Translations under genes and position numbers: made by a program
Shown here: in pieces, positions 34,486-43,852 of the stretch
How the letters are laid out: each line of letters opens with the position of its first letter
Position numbering within the stretch: the stretch's first letter is position 1
The notes under the pieces: generated by a model
Told to the model about the DNA's origin: nothing
The model's input: the letters and a program-made list of their open reading frames with translations, nothing else
Database searches by the model: none
Source: Burkholderia seminalis DSM 23518
GTDB taxonomy: Bacteria > Pseudomonadota > Gammaproteobacteria > Burkholderiales > Burkholderiaceae
Assembly: GCF_902832885.1 (NCBI RefSeq)
Contig: NZ_CADFDK010000002.1
Coordinates: 372,001-436,000 of the forward strand
Length of the DNA stretch: 64,000 nt
Direction: 5' to 3'

Positions 34486-35379
34486 TCAAGGCCGCCCGTC
34501 CGACGCCGCCTGCCCGGTCATCCACTCGCGCATCACCGCGATCGCATCGTCGTCGCGTCGCTCGGCCGGATACACGAGATAGAACCCCATCGACAGCGGA
34601 AACGCGAAATCGAACGGCTTGCACAGCCTGCCGGCCGCGATGTCGCGCTCGACGAGCGGCTCGGTCGCGAGCGCGACGCCCTGGCCGGCGACGGCCGCAT
34701 CGATCGCGAGCGACGTCTGGTTGAAGCGCAGCCCCTTGTGCGGATCGACGTCGACCGGTTCGGGCAGCGCCGCAAGAAACTCGGGCCACAGGTCGTGCGC
34801 GTCATGCAGCAGCACCTGGCCGAGGAGCGCACGCGGCGAAGCCGGCGCAGCGAGCAGCGCCGGGCTGCACACGGCGCACACGTCGAGCGGAAACAGCGCA
34901 TGCGCGACGAGATGCTTGCCGAACGGCGGCTTGCCGTAGCGGATCGCGAGATCGACGCCGTCGTGGCGGAACGTCGCGATCTGCGGGTCGGCGATCACGC
35001 GCACGTCGTAGTCGGGATGGGCCTCGGTGAACCGCGCGAGCCGCGGGATCAGCCACTTCGACGCGAACGACGGCGTCGTGCTGATCGTCAGCGCGGCACG
35101 CCGCTTCACGAGCTTGTCGGTCGCGTCGGCGATCGCGTGCAGCGCGCGCTGCACGTCGGAGAAATACGCGGCGCCGTCGTGAGTGAGCGCGAGGCCACGC
35201 GGCAGGCGCTCGAACAGCTTCAGGCCGAGCACGTCCTCGAGGTGGCGCACCTGCTGCGCGACGGCGCCCTGCGTGACGCCGATCTCGTCGGCCGCAGCGC
35301 GGAAATTGAGGTGCCGCGCGGATACCTCGAACGCGCGAAGCGCATTCAGCGGCGGCAGTCGGGAAGGGCGTGGCGGCAT
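34486..35379 (-). CDS. LysR-family regulator, GcvA-like
   Basis: 297-aa LysR regulator: LPPLNALRAFEVSARHLNFR start and helix-turn-helix AAADEIGVTQGAVAQQVRHL are typical of the GcvA group, and so are IRYGKPPFG and ALATEPLVERDIAAGRL. Divergent from the SDR gene, with 134 bp between start codons, so that gene is the likely target. Convergent with the PNPOx-like gene. Confidence 0.92.
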   Translation of the reverse strand: MPPRPSRLPPLNALRAFEVSARHLNFRAAADEIGVTQGAVAQQVRHLEDVLGLKLFERLPRGLALTHDGAAYFSDVQRALHAIADATDKLVKRRAALTISTTPSFASKWLIPRLARFTEAHPDYDVRVIADPQIATFRHDGVDLAIRYGKPPFGKHLVAHALFPLDVCAVCSPALLAAPASPRALLGQVLLHDAHDLWPEFLAALPEPVDVDPHKGLRFNQTSLAIDAAVAGQGVALATEPLVERDIAAGRLCKPFDFAFPLSMGFYLVYPAERRDDDAIAVMREWMTGQAASDGRP

Positions 35380-35513
35380 CGTCAGGCTGTAGAAAAACTA
35401 TCGGCTGGCGGCAGAAATACTGGTTCGACAGTCGGATTCGATGCGCCTACATTACCACCATGGCGGGCCGAACGGCGGCTGCGCGGCAACGGAATCGGAA
35501 CGAGGAGCAAATC

Positions 35514-36218
35514 GTGACTGTAGAAAAAGTGGCGTTGATCACGGCGGCAGGCAAGGGCATGGGCGCGGCGATCGCGCGCGAACTGGCGGCGACGGGCTAT
35601 CGCGTCGCGCTGATGTCGCCGTCGGGCAGCGCGGTGGCGCTCGGCGAGGAACTCGGCGGCTTCGGCATCCAGGGCTCGGTGACGGAAGAAGCCGATATCG
35701 ACCGGCTCGTGCAGGAAACGGTTGCCCGCTACGGCCGGATCGACGCGGTCGTGAACAACACCGGCCATCCGCCGAAAGGCGACCTGCTGGCGATCACCGA
35801 CGACAACTGGCATGCGGGGCTCGACCTGATCCTGCTGAACGTGGTGCGCGTGATGCGCCGCGTGACGCCGATCTTCCAGAAGCAGGGCGGCGGCGCGGTG
35901 GTCAACATCTCGAGCTTCGCGGCGGATGCGCCCGAGCAGCCGATGCCGGTGTCGTCGGCGCTGCGCGCGGCGCTGAGCGCGTGGACGCGGCTGTACGCGG
36001 AACGCTATGCGGCCGAGAACATCCGGATGAACGCGGTGCTGCCGGGCTTCATCGACAGCTGGCCGGAAACGCCGGAGATCGTCGCACGCATTCCGGCCGG
36101 CCGCTTCGGCAAGACCGGCGAGATCGCGAAGACGGTCGCGTTCCTGCTGTCGGACGGCGCGGGCTACATCACCGGGCAGAACATTCGCGTCGACGGCGCG
36201 ATCGTCAAGGCGCTCTAA
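35514..36218 (+). CDS. SDR-family protein lacking the catalytic Tyr-Lys pair
   Basis: 234-aa Rossmann-fold protein of the short-chain dehydrogenase family. The cofactor motif TAAGKGMGAAIARELA and NNTGHP are in place, and the conserved Ser of NISS is present. Where other members have Tyr-x-x-x-Lys (usually Y-S-A-S-K) this protein has Ser147-Ser-Ala-Leu-Arg151, so neither catalytic Tyr nor Lys exists. The remaining helix (AALSAWTRLYAERYAAENIR) aligns well, so this is substitution and not misreading. GTG 35514 has GGAG upstream. It may bind NAD(P) without reducing, or use another base. Confidence 0.85.
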   Translation: MTVEKVALITAAGKGMGAAIARELAATGYRVALMSPSGSAVALGEELGGFGIQGSVTEEADIDRLVQETVARYGRIDAVVNNTGHPPKGDLLAITDDNWHAGLDLILLNVVRVMRRVTPIFQKQGGGAVVNISSFAADAPEQPMPVSSALRAALSAWTRLYAERYAAENIRMNAVLPGFIDSWPETPEIVARIPAGRFGKTGEIAKTVAFLLSDGAGYITGQNIRVDGAIVKAL

Positions 36219-36419
36219 GCGTTGCACGAAGAGCGGGCGGCGGCGCGGGCCGCTCGCCATGCAGCGACTACAAACGCGTACAAATCAGACAAATCCGGGA
36301 TACATCAGACCTTTCAAATGGGCGACGCCGTGTGATGAGGGCGCGCCGGATCGAAAGCCTGGGCGCGATCCCGCGCGCGGCATGTTCACTTTCCACTTCA
36401 CGAAAGGAGATGCCGAACG

Positions 36420-37697
36420 ATGTCTTCCACACCGTTTTCCCCGCTGCGTCGCCACCTGCTGGCCACTTCCGTGGCCGCCGGCGTCTCGGCGATGCTGCCC
36501 ACCGCGCTGCATGCCGCAACCGGCGCGAGCGGCGTACGCCCGTTCACCGCGCACATTCCCGACGAAACCGTGGCCGACCTGCGCCGCCGCATTGCCGCGA
36601 CACGCTGGCCGGGCCGCGAGACCGTCGCCGACGAATCGCAGGGCGTGCGGCTCGCGCGCATGCAGGCGCTGTTGCGCTACTGGGGCACCGATTACGACTG
36701 GCGCAAGGGCGAGGCGCGCCTGAACGGTTTCCCGATGTTCATCACGGAAATCGACGGGCTCGACATTCATTTCATCCACGTACGCTCGCGGCACGAGAAC
36801 GCGATGCCGATGATCATGACGCACGGCTGGCCGGGTTCGATCTTCGAGCTGCTGAAGGCGATCGGCCCGCTGACCGACCCGACCGCGCACGGCGCGAGCG
36901 CCGACGATGCGTTCCACGTCGTCGTGCCGTCATTGCCGGGCTTCGGCTTCTCGGGCCGGCCGACGAAAACCGGCTGGGGCTCCGATCACATCGCGCGGGC
37001 ATGGGGCGAACTGATGGCGCGGCTCGGTTATACGCGCTTCGTGTCGCAGGGCGGCGACTGCGGCTCGGTGATCTCGCACCGGATGGCGATGCAGCGCGTG
37101 CAGGGGCTGGCCGGGATTCACGTGAACATGCCGGCGACGGTGCCGCCGGATATCGCGACGCTGCTCGCGACCGATGCGCCCGCGCCGGCTTCGCTGTCGC
37201 CGAAGGAGCGGGCCGCGTACGAGCAGCTCGCGACGTTCTATCGCGACAACTGCGGCTACTCGGCGATGATGGTCACGCGTCCGCAGACGGTCGGTTATGC
37301 GCTCGCGGATTCGCCGTCCGGGCAGGCTGCGTGGATGTACGACAAAATTTCGCAATGGACATACAGCGGCGGCGTGCCCGAACGCTCGATCCCGCGCGAC
37401 GAGATTCTCGACGACATTTCGTTGTACTGGCTGACGAACACGGCGACGTCGGCCGCGCAGATCTACTGGGAGGATCACTCGAACAACTTCAACGCGGTGG
37501 ATATCTCGTTGCCGGCCGCGATCACGGTGTTTCCGGGCGAGATCTACCAGGCGCCGCGCAGTTGGGCCGAGCGCAGTTATCACAACCTGATCTACTTCAA
37601 CGAAGTCGACAAGGGCGGGCACTTCGCGGCATGGGAGGAGCCGGAGTTGTTTGCGCGTGAAGTGCGGGCCGGGTTCCGGCCGTTGCGGCGCGGGTAA
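36420..37697 (+). CDS. Exported epoxide hydrolase-family protein
   Basis: 425-aa alpha/beta hydrolase of the microsomal-type epoxide hydrolase family, with an N-terminal EHN domain (VRPFTAHIPDETVADLRRRI) after a twin-arginine-like signal (SPLRRHLLATSVAAGVSAML, cleavage near LHAAT). Motifs: oxyanion HGWPGS, nucleophile Asp in SQGGDCGSV, catalytic His in KGGHFAAWEEPE. So it is probably folded in the cytosol and exported by Tat. Start ATG 36420 with GGAG. The substrate (epoxide or ester) cannot be told. A strong bidirectional terminator follows. Confidence 0.88.
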   Translation: MSSTPFSPLRRHLLATSVAAGVSAMLPTALHAATGASGVRPFTAHIPDETVADLRRRIAATRWPGRETVADESQGVRLARMQALLRYWGTDYDWRKGEARLNGFPMFITEIDGLDIHFIHVRSRHENAMPMIMTHGWPGSIFELLKAIGPLTDPTAHGASADDAFHVVVPSLPGFGFSGRPTKTGWGSDHIARAWGELMARLGYTRFVSQGGDCGSVISHRMAMQRVQGLAGIHVNMPATVPPDIATLLATDAPAPASLSPKERAAYEQLATFYRDNCGYSAMMVTRPQTVGYALADSPSGQAAWMYDKISQWTYSGGVPERSIPRDEILDDISLYWLTNTATSAAQIYWEDHSNNFNAVDISLPAAITVFPGEIYQAPRSWAERSYHNLIYFNEVDKGGHFAAWEEPELFAREVRAGFRPLRRG

Positions 37698-37710
37698 GCG
37701 GGGTTGCACG

Positions 37711-37751
37711 ACGAATGCGGGCCGGGCGGTGGTGCGGCCCGCATTCGTTTT
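37711..37751. terminator. Strong terminator between convergent genes
   Basis: ACGAATGCGGGCC, 12-base loop, GGCCCGCATTCGT: perfect 13-bp stem, then TTTTC on the plus strand. It reaches the end of the MocR gene and probably works in both directions. Confidence 0.8.
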
Positions 37752-39142
37752 CAGGCAACCGCCTGCAAGGCCTGCGCAAACCGCTTGTCCGCCAGATACG
37801 CAACGTTAAAGCGGCAATACTTCGACGGGCGATCGGCCTGCGGCGAAAACACCGCACCGGGCGCGAGGATCACGCCGCGCGCCAGCATCGCCTGCGCGAG
37901 CTGCATCGAATCGGGCCAGCCGGGCAGCGCGGCCCACAGATACAGGCTCTGGTCGCAGGACCGATAGACCTCCGCGCCAAGACGCCCGAGCGCATCGAGC
38001 GCGTTGCCGGTCGCGCGTCGCAGCTTCTCCTGAAGGTGATTCGTATGCCTGAGAAAGTGCCCGTCGCTGACGATCGCGTCGAGCGTGCGTTCGCAGTACT
38101 CGGAGCTGCTGACATGCGTCAGCATCTTCACGTCGGCCAGGTCGCTCGCAAGCGCCGCATTGCACGCAAGGAACCCGACACGCAGCGCAGCCGACACCGA
38201 TTTCGAGAAACTGCCGATATAGATGGTCCGGCGCAGCTGGTCGAGCGTCGCGATGCGCGTGAGCGAGCGCGGCCGCAGGTCGGCGAGCGCGTCGTCCTCG
38301 ACGATGATCAGGTCGTGCGTATCGGCGAGTTGCAGAATGCGGTGCGCCTTGGCCGCGCTCGTATCGGTCGCGGTCGGGTTGTGGCCGACCGATTGCGTGA
38401 AGAACAGCTTCGGCCGGTGCGTCGCGACAAGTTCGGCCAGCTTCGCGACATCGGGGCCGTCGATCTCGCGCGGCACGCCGACGATGTTCGCGCCGCTCAG
38501 CTTCAGCTTGCCGAACAGCGGGTAGTAGCCGGGGTCGTCGACGAGCACGGTGTCGCCCGGGCGCACGAAGTAGCGCAGCACGAGATCCATCGCCTGGTTC
38601 GCGCCGTGCGTCAGCACGATCTGCGCGGGCGGTGCCTCGATTTCGTAGCCGGCGAGCTTCTGCTGCAGCGACTGGCGCAGCGGCAGGTAGCCGAAGCGGC
38701 TGCCGTAGCGGAACAGCGACGCCGCGCTCGTGCGCATGATGCGCTGCTGGTACTGGTTCAGCCGTGTTTCCTCGAGCCATTCGATCGGCGGGAAGCCTTC
38801 GCCGAGATTGAGCACATCGGGCTTCACGTGCAACTGCTCGCGCATCAGCCACACGATGTCCATCGCGCGGTCGAGCGAGCTCGGTTCGTCGATGTCGGGC
38901 GCGGCTGCCGCGCGACGCGTCACGAAGAAGCCCGAGCCGCGGCGCGGCTCGATCAGGCCGTCGGCCGCGAGCATCTCGAATGCACTGATCACCGTGTTCT
39001 TCGAGCAGCCGGATGCCTCGGCGTATTCCCTGATGGAGGGCAGTTTCGCGCCGGCCGGCAACACGCCTTCCTCGATCTGTCTGGCGAGATTGTCCGCCAT
39101 CGCGCCAGACAGGCTGGCTCTTGCACGCTGTTTCATCGGCAT
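37751..39142 (-). CDS. MocR-type regulator (GntR HTH + aminotransferase-like domain)
   Basis: 463-aa MocR/PdxR-family regulator. N-terminal GntR winged helix ([20 protein letters not shown] then [20 protein letters not shown], residues about 20-70) joined by a linker to a class I aminotransferase-like domain with PLP-Lys in [16 protein letters not shown]. Such regulators sense PLP or an amino compound. ATG 39142 is chosen (ATG 39136 is two codons further and has slightly better spacing to GACGGA). Divergent from HMG-CoA reductase, with a symmetric site in between, so this is probably the regulator of that operon. Confidence 0.85.
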   Translation of the reverse strand: MPMKQRARASLSGAMADNLARQIEEGVLPAGAKLPSIREYAEASGCSKNTVISAFEMLAADGLIEPRRGSGFFVTRRAAAAPDIDEPSSLDRAMDIVWLMREQLHVKPDVLNLGEGFPPIEWLEETRLNQYQQRIMRTSAASLFRYGSRFGYLPLRQSLQQKLAGYEIEAPPAQIVLTHGANQAMDLVLRYFVRPGDTVLVDDPGYYPLFGKLKLSGANIVGVPREIDGPDVAKLAELVATHRPKLFFTQSVGHNPTATDTSAAKAHRILQLADTHDLIIVEDDALADLRPRSLTRIATLDQLRRTIYIGSFSKSVSAALRVGFLACNAALASDLADVKMLTHVSSSEYCERTLDAIVSDGHFLRHTNHLQEKLRRATGNALDALGRLGAEVYRSCDQSLYLWAALPGWPDSMQLAQAMLARGVILAPGAVFSPQADRPSKYCRFNVAYLADKRFAQALQAVA

Positions 39143-39197
39143 GTTCCGTCGGGCCGGCCCACTGTCATGGGTACGGTTGGGTGACTGTCTGCGTCGT

Positions 39198-39220
39198 CTG
39201 TACCTTTTCAAAGGGTACAG
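39198..39220. promoter_or_regulatory. Inverted repeat between mocR and HMG-CoA reductase genes
   Basis: CTGTACC, 9 bases, GGTACAG: perfect 7-bp arms with a TTTTCAAA centre, 56 bp before the MocR start and 80 bp before the reductase start. Probable operator, most simply for the MocR protein. Confidence 0.55.
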
Positions 39221-39299
39221 CGTGACTATTATTCGGCTATCCGATGCCCGCCGCAAGCACCGACGGGCAATACCGCCACCCCGAGACAACCGACCCGTC

Positions 39300-40586
39300 A
39301 TGCCCATCGATTCCGCCTTGCCGAACTTCCGCGCGCTCACGCCCGAGCAACGCCTGTCCCACCTGTCCCGCGCCGTCGGGCTCGACGATGCCGAGCATGC
39401 GCTGCTCGCGAAGCCGGGCGCGCTGCCGCTCGAGGTCGCCAACGGGATGATCGAGAACGTAATCGGCACGTTCGAGCTGCCGATGGCCGTGGCCGGCTAC
39501 TTCCGGATCAACGACCGCGACGTGATCGTGCCGATGGCCGTCGAGGAGCCGTCGATCGTGGCGGCCGCATCGTATATGGCGAAGCTCGCGCGCGCGGCCG
39601 GCGGCTTCCGCACGTCGAGCAGCGGCCCGCTGATGCGCGCGCAGGTCCAGGTGATCGGCGTCGACGATCCGTACGGCGCGCGGCTCGCGATCCTGCGGCA
39701 TGCGGCCGAACTGGTCGCACTCGCGAACAGCCGCGACAAGGTGCTCGTCGGCCTCGGCGGCGGCTGCCGCGACATCGAGGTTCACGTGTTTCCCGACACG
39801 CCGCGCGGCGCGATGATCGTCGCGCACCTGATCGTCGACGTGCGCGACGCGATGGGGGCGAACACGGTCAATACGATGGCCGAAACGGTCGCGACGCGCA
39901 TCGAGGCGATTACCGGGGGCCAGGTACGGTTGCGGATACTGTCCAACCTCGCGGATCTCCGGCTGGCCCGTGCGGAGGTACGGTACGAGGCCGCCACGCT
40001 CGCGACCGACGCCTATTCCGGTGAAGACGTCATCGATCGCGTGATCGACGCCTACGTGTTCGCGGCGACCGACCCGTACCGCGCGGCGACACACAACAAG
40101 GGCATCATGAACGGCATCGACCCGGTCGTGGTCGCGACCGGCAACGACTGGCGCGCGGTCGAAGCCGGCGCGCATGCGTATGCGAGCCGCAGTGGCCGCT
40201 ATACGTCGCTGACGACGTGGGAGAAGGCCGCGAACGGCGACCTCGTCGGCACGATCGAGATGCCGATGCCGGTCGGACTGGTCGGCGGCGCGACGAAGAC
40301 GCATCCGCTCGCGCGTCTCGCGCTGAAGATCATGAACGTGACTTCCGCGCAGGAACTCGGTGAAATTGCGGTGGCGGTCGGGCTTGCGCAGAATCTCGGC
40401 GCGCTGCGCGCGCTCGCGACCGAAGGCATCCAGCGCGGCCACATGGCGCTGCATGCCCGCAACATCGCGGTCGCGGCCGGCGCGACCGGCGCCGACATCG
40501 ACCGGATCGCGCAGCAGATGGTCGCGGCGAAAGACGTGCGCACCGACTTCGCGGTCGAATTGCTCGCGGGCCGCCGCGGCGGCTGA
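39300..40586 (+). CDS. mvaA: Class II (degradative) hydroxymethylglutaryl-CoA reductase
   Basis: 428-aa class II HMG-CoA reductase. Catalytic Glu in [11 protein letters not shown], Lys in HNKGIMNG, Asp in DAMGANTVN and C-terminal His in [14 protein letters not shown] are all present, as is the [13 protein letters not shown] loop. Length and lack of a membrane part fit class II (P. mevalonii type), which oxidises mevalonate to HMG-CoA in vivo. A class II enzyme of this kind has been studied from B. cenocepacia, which has no mevalonate isoprenoid pathway. It is followed by a TctB/TctA-like transporter, suggesting uptake and use of mevalonate or a related acid. Confidence 0.92.
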   Translation: MPIDSALPNFRALTPEQRLSHLSRAVGLDDAEHALLAKPGALPLEVANGMIENVIGTFELPMAVAGYFRINDRDVIVPMAVEEPSIVAAASYMAKLARAAGGFRTSSSGPLMRAQVQVIGVDDPYGARLAILRHAAELVALANSRDKVLVGLGGGCRDIEVHVFPDTPRGAMIVAHLIVDVRDAMGANTVNTMAETVATRIEAITGGQVRLRILSNLADLRLARAEVRYEAATLATDAYSGEDVIDRVIDAYVFAATDPYRAATHNKGIMNGIDPVVVATGNDWRAVEAGAHAYASRSGRYTSLTTWEKAANGDLVGTIEMPMPVGLVGGATKTHPLARLALKIMNVTSAQELGEIAVAVGLAQNLGALRALATEGIQRGHMALHARNIAVAAGATGADIDRIAQQMVAAKDVRTDFAVELLAGRRGG

Positions 40587-40596
40587 CGCGCGGACT

Positions 40597-40623
40597 GCAC
40601 GCCGCGTCACGCACGCGGCGTGC
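40597..40623. terminator. Hairpin between mvaA and transporter genes
   Basis: GCACGCCGCG, 7-base loop, CGCGGCGTGC: perfect 10-bp stem without T-run. It may lower read-through into the transporter genes or protect the mvaA transcript. Confidence 0.4.
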
Positions 40624-40673
40624 GGCGCGCCACGCCGGCCAGGCCGGCGACATATCAATCCAGGAGGAGACAC

Positions 40674-41171
40674 ATGGAACAGACCGGTTCAAGCGCGCTC
40701 GCACGCGCGCCGCATCGTGCCGGGCCGTTGGCCGGTGCCGATGCGTCGGCCGCGACGCTCGTCGAGGTATGGGGCGACACGGTGGCGACGAAACATCTCG
40801 CGTGGTCGGTGCTGCTCGGCATCGCGATCAGCCTCGGAGCGTTCGAGATCGGCCGCGTCGTGCTCGCGTCGTTCGTCCACGACGTGGCGATCGCACGCGC
40901 TTACGCGATGCTGATCGGCCTCGGCGGCTGCCTGCTGGCCGGCACGATCTGCGCGGTGCTGTTCAAGCCGAAGCGCACGGTGATCGAACATGCGGCCGGC
41001 GGCGCCGAGCGTGACGCGGCATTGCGGCAGCTCGCCGAAGCGTCGGGCGGCCTGGGTTCGGCGAGCGACCTGTCGGCCAGCGCGCGTGCCGAGATGGAGG
41101 AACTCGGGCTGCTCGACCTGTTCGCGTCGTACGACGCGTCGTCCGGGCGCGCCCGCGCGGGAGGCCGCTGA
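40674..41171 (+). CDS. TctB-like small transporter subunit
   Basis: 165-aa protein with two helices (HLAWSVLLGIAISLGAFEIG and YAMLIGLGGCLLAGTICAVL) followed by a soluble acidic tail of about 60 residues. It has no close family name that I can assign, but its position directly before a TctA-like gene, with overlapping stop/start (TGATG), is that of the small membrane subunit of tripartite tricarboxylate transporters. Perfect ribosome site AGGAGGA. Normally this subunit has four helices, so it is atypical. Confidence 0.65.
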   Translation: MEQTGSSALARAPHRAGPLAGADASAATLVEVWGDTVATKHLAWSVLLGIAISLGAFEIGRVVLASFVHDVAIARAYAMLIGLGGCLLAGTICAVLFKPKRTVIEHAAGGAERDAALRQLAEASGGLGSASDLSASARAEMEELGLLDLFASYDASSGRARAGGR

Positions 41172-42550
41172 TGGACGCGCTGCTGCATGCATTGCCGGCC
41201 GCGTTCGCGATGGGGCTGCTCGGCGCGATCGTGTTCTCCGCCATCGGGCTGATCTCCGGCACCGACGAAACGACGACGATCGCGCCGCTCACGTTGCTCG
41301 TCGCACTGCTCGGCGTCCCGCCGGCCGGCGTGTTCACGTTCTTTCTCGCGGGCGCGGTGGCCAAGCACATCACGCATTCGATCCCGACCGCGCTGCTCGG
41401 CATTCCCGGCGACACGATGGCCGCGCCGCTGCTGCAGCAGGCGACGCTGTTGCGCGCGCTGGGCGTGCCGCATATCGCGCTGCGCAAGATGATTTCCGGC
41501 GCGATCGTCGCCGCGTTCGTCGCGCTGCCGCTCGCGGTGCTGTTCGCGTCGCTGCTCGCGCCGTTCGGCGCGGCGATCGCCAAGGCCGCGCCGTGGGTGT
41601 TCCTCGCGGCGGCCATCGGCATCGCGTACTTTTCCGCGGGGCGCTGGGCGTCGGTGCTGCTGCTCGTGCCGTTCGTGATGCTGGTGGTCGGGCTGCAGGC
41701 GCTGACCGGTCGTTACGGCGTGAAGCTGAGCGTCAGCTACTTTCTCGGGATCGCGATCGGGCCGCTCGTGGCCGACCTGTTCTCGATCCTGTCGCCGGCC
41801 GAGCGGCGGCGCATGCGCCGCGACGGGCCGTCGACGTTCGTGCTCGCGCCCGACGTGAAAAGCTGGCGCGGCTATTTCCCGAATCCGCTGAAGGTGCTCG
41901 ACCGCGAGCAGGTCGCGTGGACGGTCGGCACGGCCGCGGTATCGAGCGCGACGTTCGTGTTCAGCCCGGTCGCGATGACGGTGCTGATGGGCGAGGTCGT
42001 CGGCGCGCGCGTGCGTCATGCGTACCAGCGGCTGACGACGGTGATCGCCGCGCGCAACGGCGTGACGGAGGCGACCTACATCGCCGAGGCGCTGATTCCG
42101 CTGATCGCGTTCGGGCTGCCGCTGAGCCCGGTGGCGGCCGGCCCGGCCGCGCCGCTGTTCAACGCGCCGCCGCGCTTCACGGTCGACGCGGCGAGCGGGC
42201 AGATCCACAACCTGCATACGTTGATGAGCTGGCCCGAGTTTCTCGGCTACGGGCTGCTGTCGATCCTGCTGGCCGCGCTGATCGCGTATCCGCTCGCGAT
42301 GCACCACGCGCACCGCGCGGCATCGTTCGTCGCGCGCAAGCTGAGTCACGAAGCGATCATCGCGACCTTCGCGGGGCTGATCGTCGTGATCGGCGTGTGG
42401 GAAGGGCAGTTGCTGGGGCTGGCGGTGATCGTGACGATCGGCCTGTTCGGCGGGATGCTGTCGCGCCTGTTCGCGTTCAACACGGGCGTGCAGTTCATGG
42501 GCTACTACGTCGCGGTGCTCAGCGTGCCGGCGATCGCCAGACTGTTCTGA
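41171..42550 (+). CDS. TctA-like tripartite tricarboxylate transporter permease
   Basis: 459-aa polytopic membrane protein with about 11-12 helices. It is of the TctA family: AIGLISGTDETTTIAPLTLL and IPTALLGIPGDTMAAPLLQQ match the inverted-repeat motifs of TctA (PG/GD region), and a second repeat occurs near ATYIAEALIPLIAFGLPLSP. Carries a cation-coupled organic-acid uptake role in the family. No TctC-type binding protein is encoded beside it. Translation is coupled to the small subunit (TGATG). Its setting after mvaA suggests mevalonate or another C5-C6 hydroxy acid as substrate; this is inference. Confidence 0.8.
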   Translation: MDALLHALPAAFAMGLLGAIVFSAIGLISGTDETTTIAPLTLLVALLGVPPAGVFTFFLAGAVAKHITHSIPTALLGIPGDTMAAPLLQQATLLRALGVPHIALRKMISGAIVAAFVALPLAVLFASLLAPFGAAIAKAAPWVFLAAAIGIAYFSAGRWASVLLLVPFVMLVVGLQALTGRYGVKLSVSYFLGIAIGPLVADLFSILSPAERRRMRRDGPSTFVLAPDVKSWRGYFPNPLKVLDREQVAWTVGTAAVSSATFVFSPVAMTVLMGEVVGARVRHAYQRLTTVIAARNGVTEATYIAEALIPLIAFGLPLSPVAAGPAAPLFNAPPRFTVDAASGQIHNLHTLMSWPEFLGYGLLSILLAALIAYPLAMHHAHRAASFVARKLSHEAIIATFAGLIVVIGVWEGQLLGLAVIVTIGLFGGMLSRLFAFNTGVQFMGYYVAVLSVPAIARLF

Positions 42551-42808
42551 CGTACCGCCACACGGTGGCCGCGTGTGCCGCGCGGTCGCCCGAAAGCGTC
42601 GTTTCTCGCGCGATTTTTGAATCGCTGTGTGTCGGGTTCGCACGCGGATACGTTGGGATACAAAGCCTCCGGAGGGTTCGGATATAAAACCGGTGAAGCG
42701 ATTCACACGGCGGCGCGGTGCCATGCGCCGCCGCTGCGAACGGCGACACCTGATTGCCCGCCTGTGCCGCGGGCCTCTTCCTTAGCGATCGACAATGGAG
42801 AACGAGTC

Positions 42809-43852
42809 ATGCCCGATACCGTGAACACCCGCCGCCGCCTGATCCTGGGCTCGACGCTGGCGAGCCTGAGCCTGGCCGACCTCGGCTTCAGCGCGCTCGC
42901 GCATGCGCAGTCGGCGCCCGATGCACCGGCTGCGAAGCGCCCGGCCGGCGTCGCGTCGCTGGGCACGATCCACCAGATCGACGCGGGCGTGCTCAACGTC
43001 GGATATGCGGACCTCGGACCGAGGAACGGCCCCGTCGTGTTCCTGCTGCACGGCTGGCCGTACGACATCTACAGCTATGCGGACGTCGCGCCGCTGCTCG
43101 TCAAGGCCGGCTATCGCGTGATCGTGCCGTACCTGCGCGGCTACGGCTCGACGACGTTCCGCTCGGCCGACACGGTGCGCAACGGTCAGCAGGCCGTGAC
43201 GGCCGTCGACATCGTCGCGCTGATGGATGCGTTGAAGATCGACAGCGCGGTATTCGGCGGCTACGACTGGGGCGCGCGCACGGCCGACATCATCGCGGCG
43301 CTGTGGCCGCAGCGCGTGAAGGCGCTCGTGTCGGTGAGCGGCTACCTGATCGGCAGCCAGGAGGCGAACCGCAAGCCGCTGCCGCCGCAGGCCGAATTCC
43401 AGTGGTGGTATCAGTTCTATTTCACGACCGAGCGCGGCGAGCTCGGTTATGCGGCGAATCGCGACGCGTTCAACAAGCTGATCTGGCAACTCGCGTCGCC
43501 GAAGTGGAAGTTTTCCGACGAGACGTATGCACGCACGGCCGCGTCGTTCCAGAACCCCGATCACGTGGCCGTCGTGATCCACAACTATCGCTGGCGCCTC
43601 GGGCTGGCGAAGGGCGAGGCGCAGTACGACGACATCGAGCGGCGCCTGGCGGCCGGGCCGGCGATCACGGTGCCGACGATCACGATGGAAGGCGACGCGA
43701 ACGGCGCACCGCATCCGGAACCGGCCGCCTACGCGAAGAAGTTCACCGGCAAGTACCAGCACCGGACGATCTCCGGCGGCATCGGCCACAACCTGCCGCA
43801 GGAAGCGCCGCAGGCGTTCGCCGATGCGATCCTGCAAGTGGAGCATCTGTGA
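42809..43852 (+). CDS. Exported alpha/beta hydrolase (dehalogenase/epoxide hydrolase type)
   Basis: 347-aa hydrolase with an N-terminal twin-arginine-like signal (NTRRRLILGSTLASLSL, cleavage near AHAQS). Motifs: LLHGWPYDIYSY (oxyanion), nucleophile Asp in GGYDWGAR, and the His in SGGIGHNLPQE. This Asp-nucleophile type hydrolyses epoxides or C-halogen bonds. GGAG precedes ATG 42809. The stop codon overlaps the start of a cytochrome P460 gene (TGATG), so the two are translationally coupled and probably act together in the periplasm. Confidence 0.85.
   Translation: MPDTVNTRRRLILGSTLASLSLADLGFSALAHAQSAPDAPAAKRPAGVASLGTIHQIDAGVLNVGYADLGPRNGPVVFLLHGWPYDIYSYADVAPLLVKAGYRVIVPYLRGYGSTTFRSADTVRNGQQAVTAVDIVALMDALKIDSAVFGGYDWGARTADIIAALWPQRVKALVSVSGYLIGSQEANRKPLPPQAEFQWWYQFYFTTERGELGYAANRDAFNKLIWQLASPKWKFSDETYARTAASFQNPDHVAVVIHNYRWRLGLAKGEAQYDDIERRLAAGPAITVPTITMEGDANGAPHPEPAAYAKKFTGKYQHRTISGGIGHNLPQEAPQAFADAILQVEHL

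Noticed and set aside
42640-42700. GGATAC-type direct repeats before the 42809 hydrolase as an operator
   Set aside because: Spacing is irregular and no regulator gene is adjacent; too weak to list.
40901-42724. 607-aa open frame antisense to the TctA-like permease
   Set aside because: Extremely Arg/Gln/His-rich shadow; the permease has consistent membrane helices.
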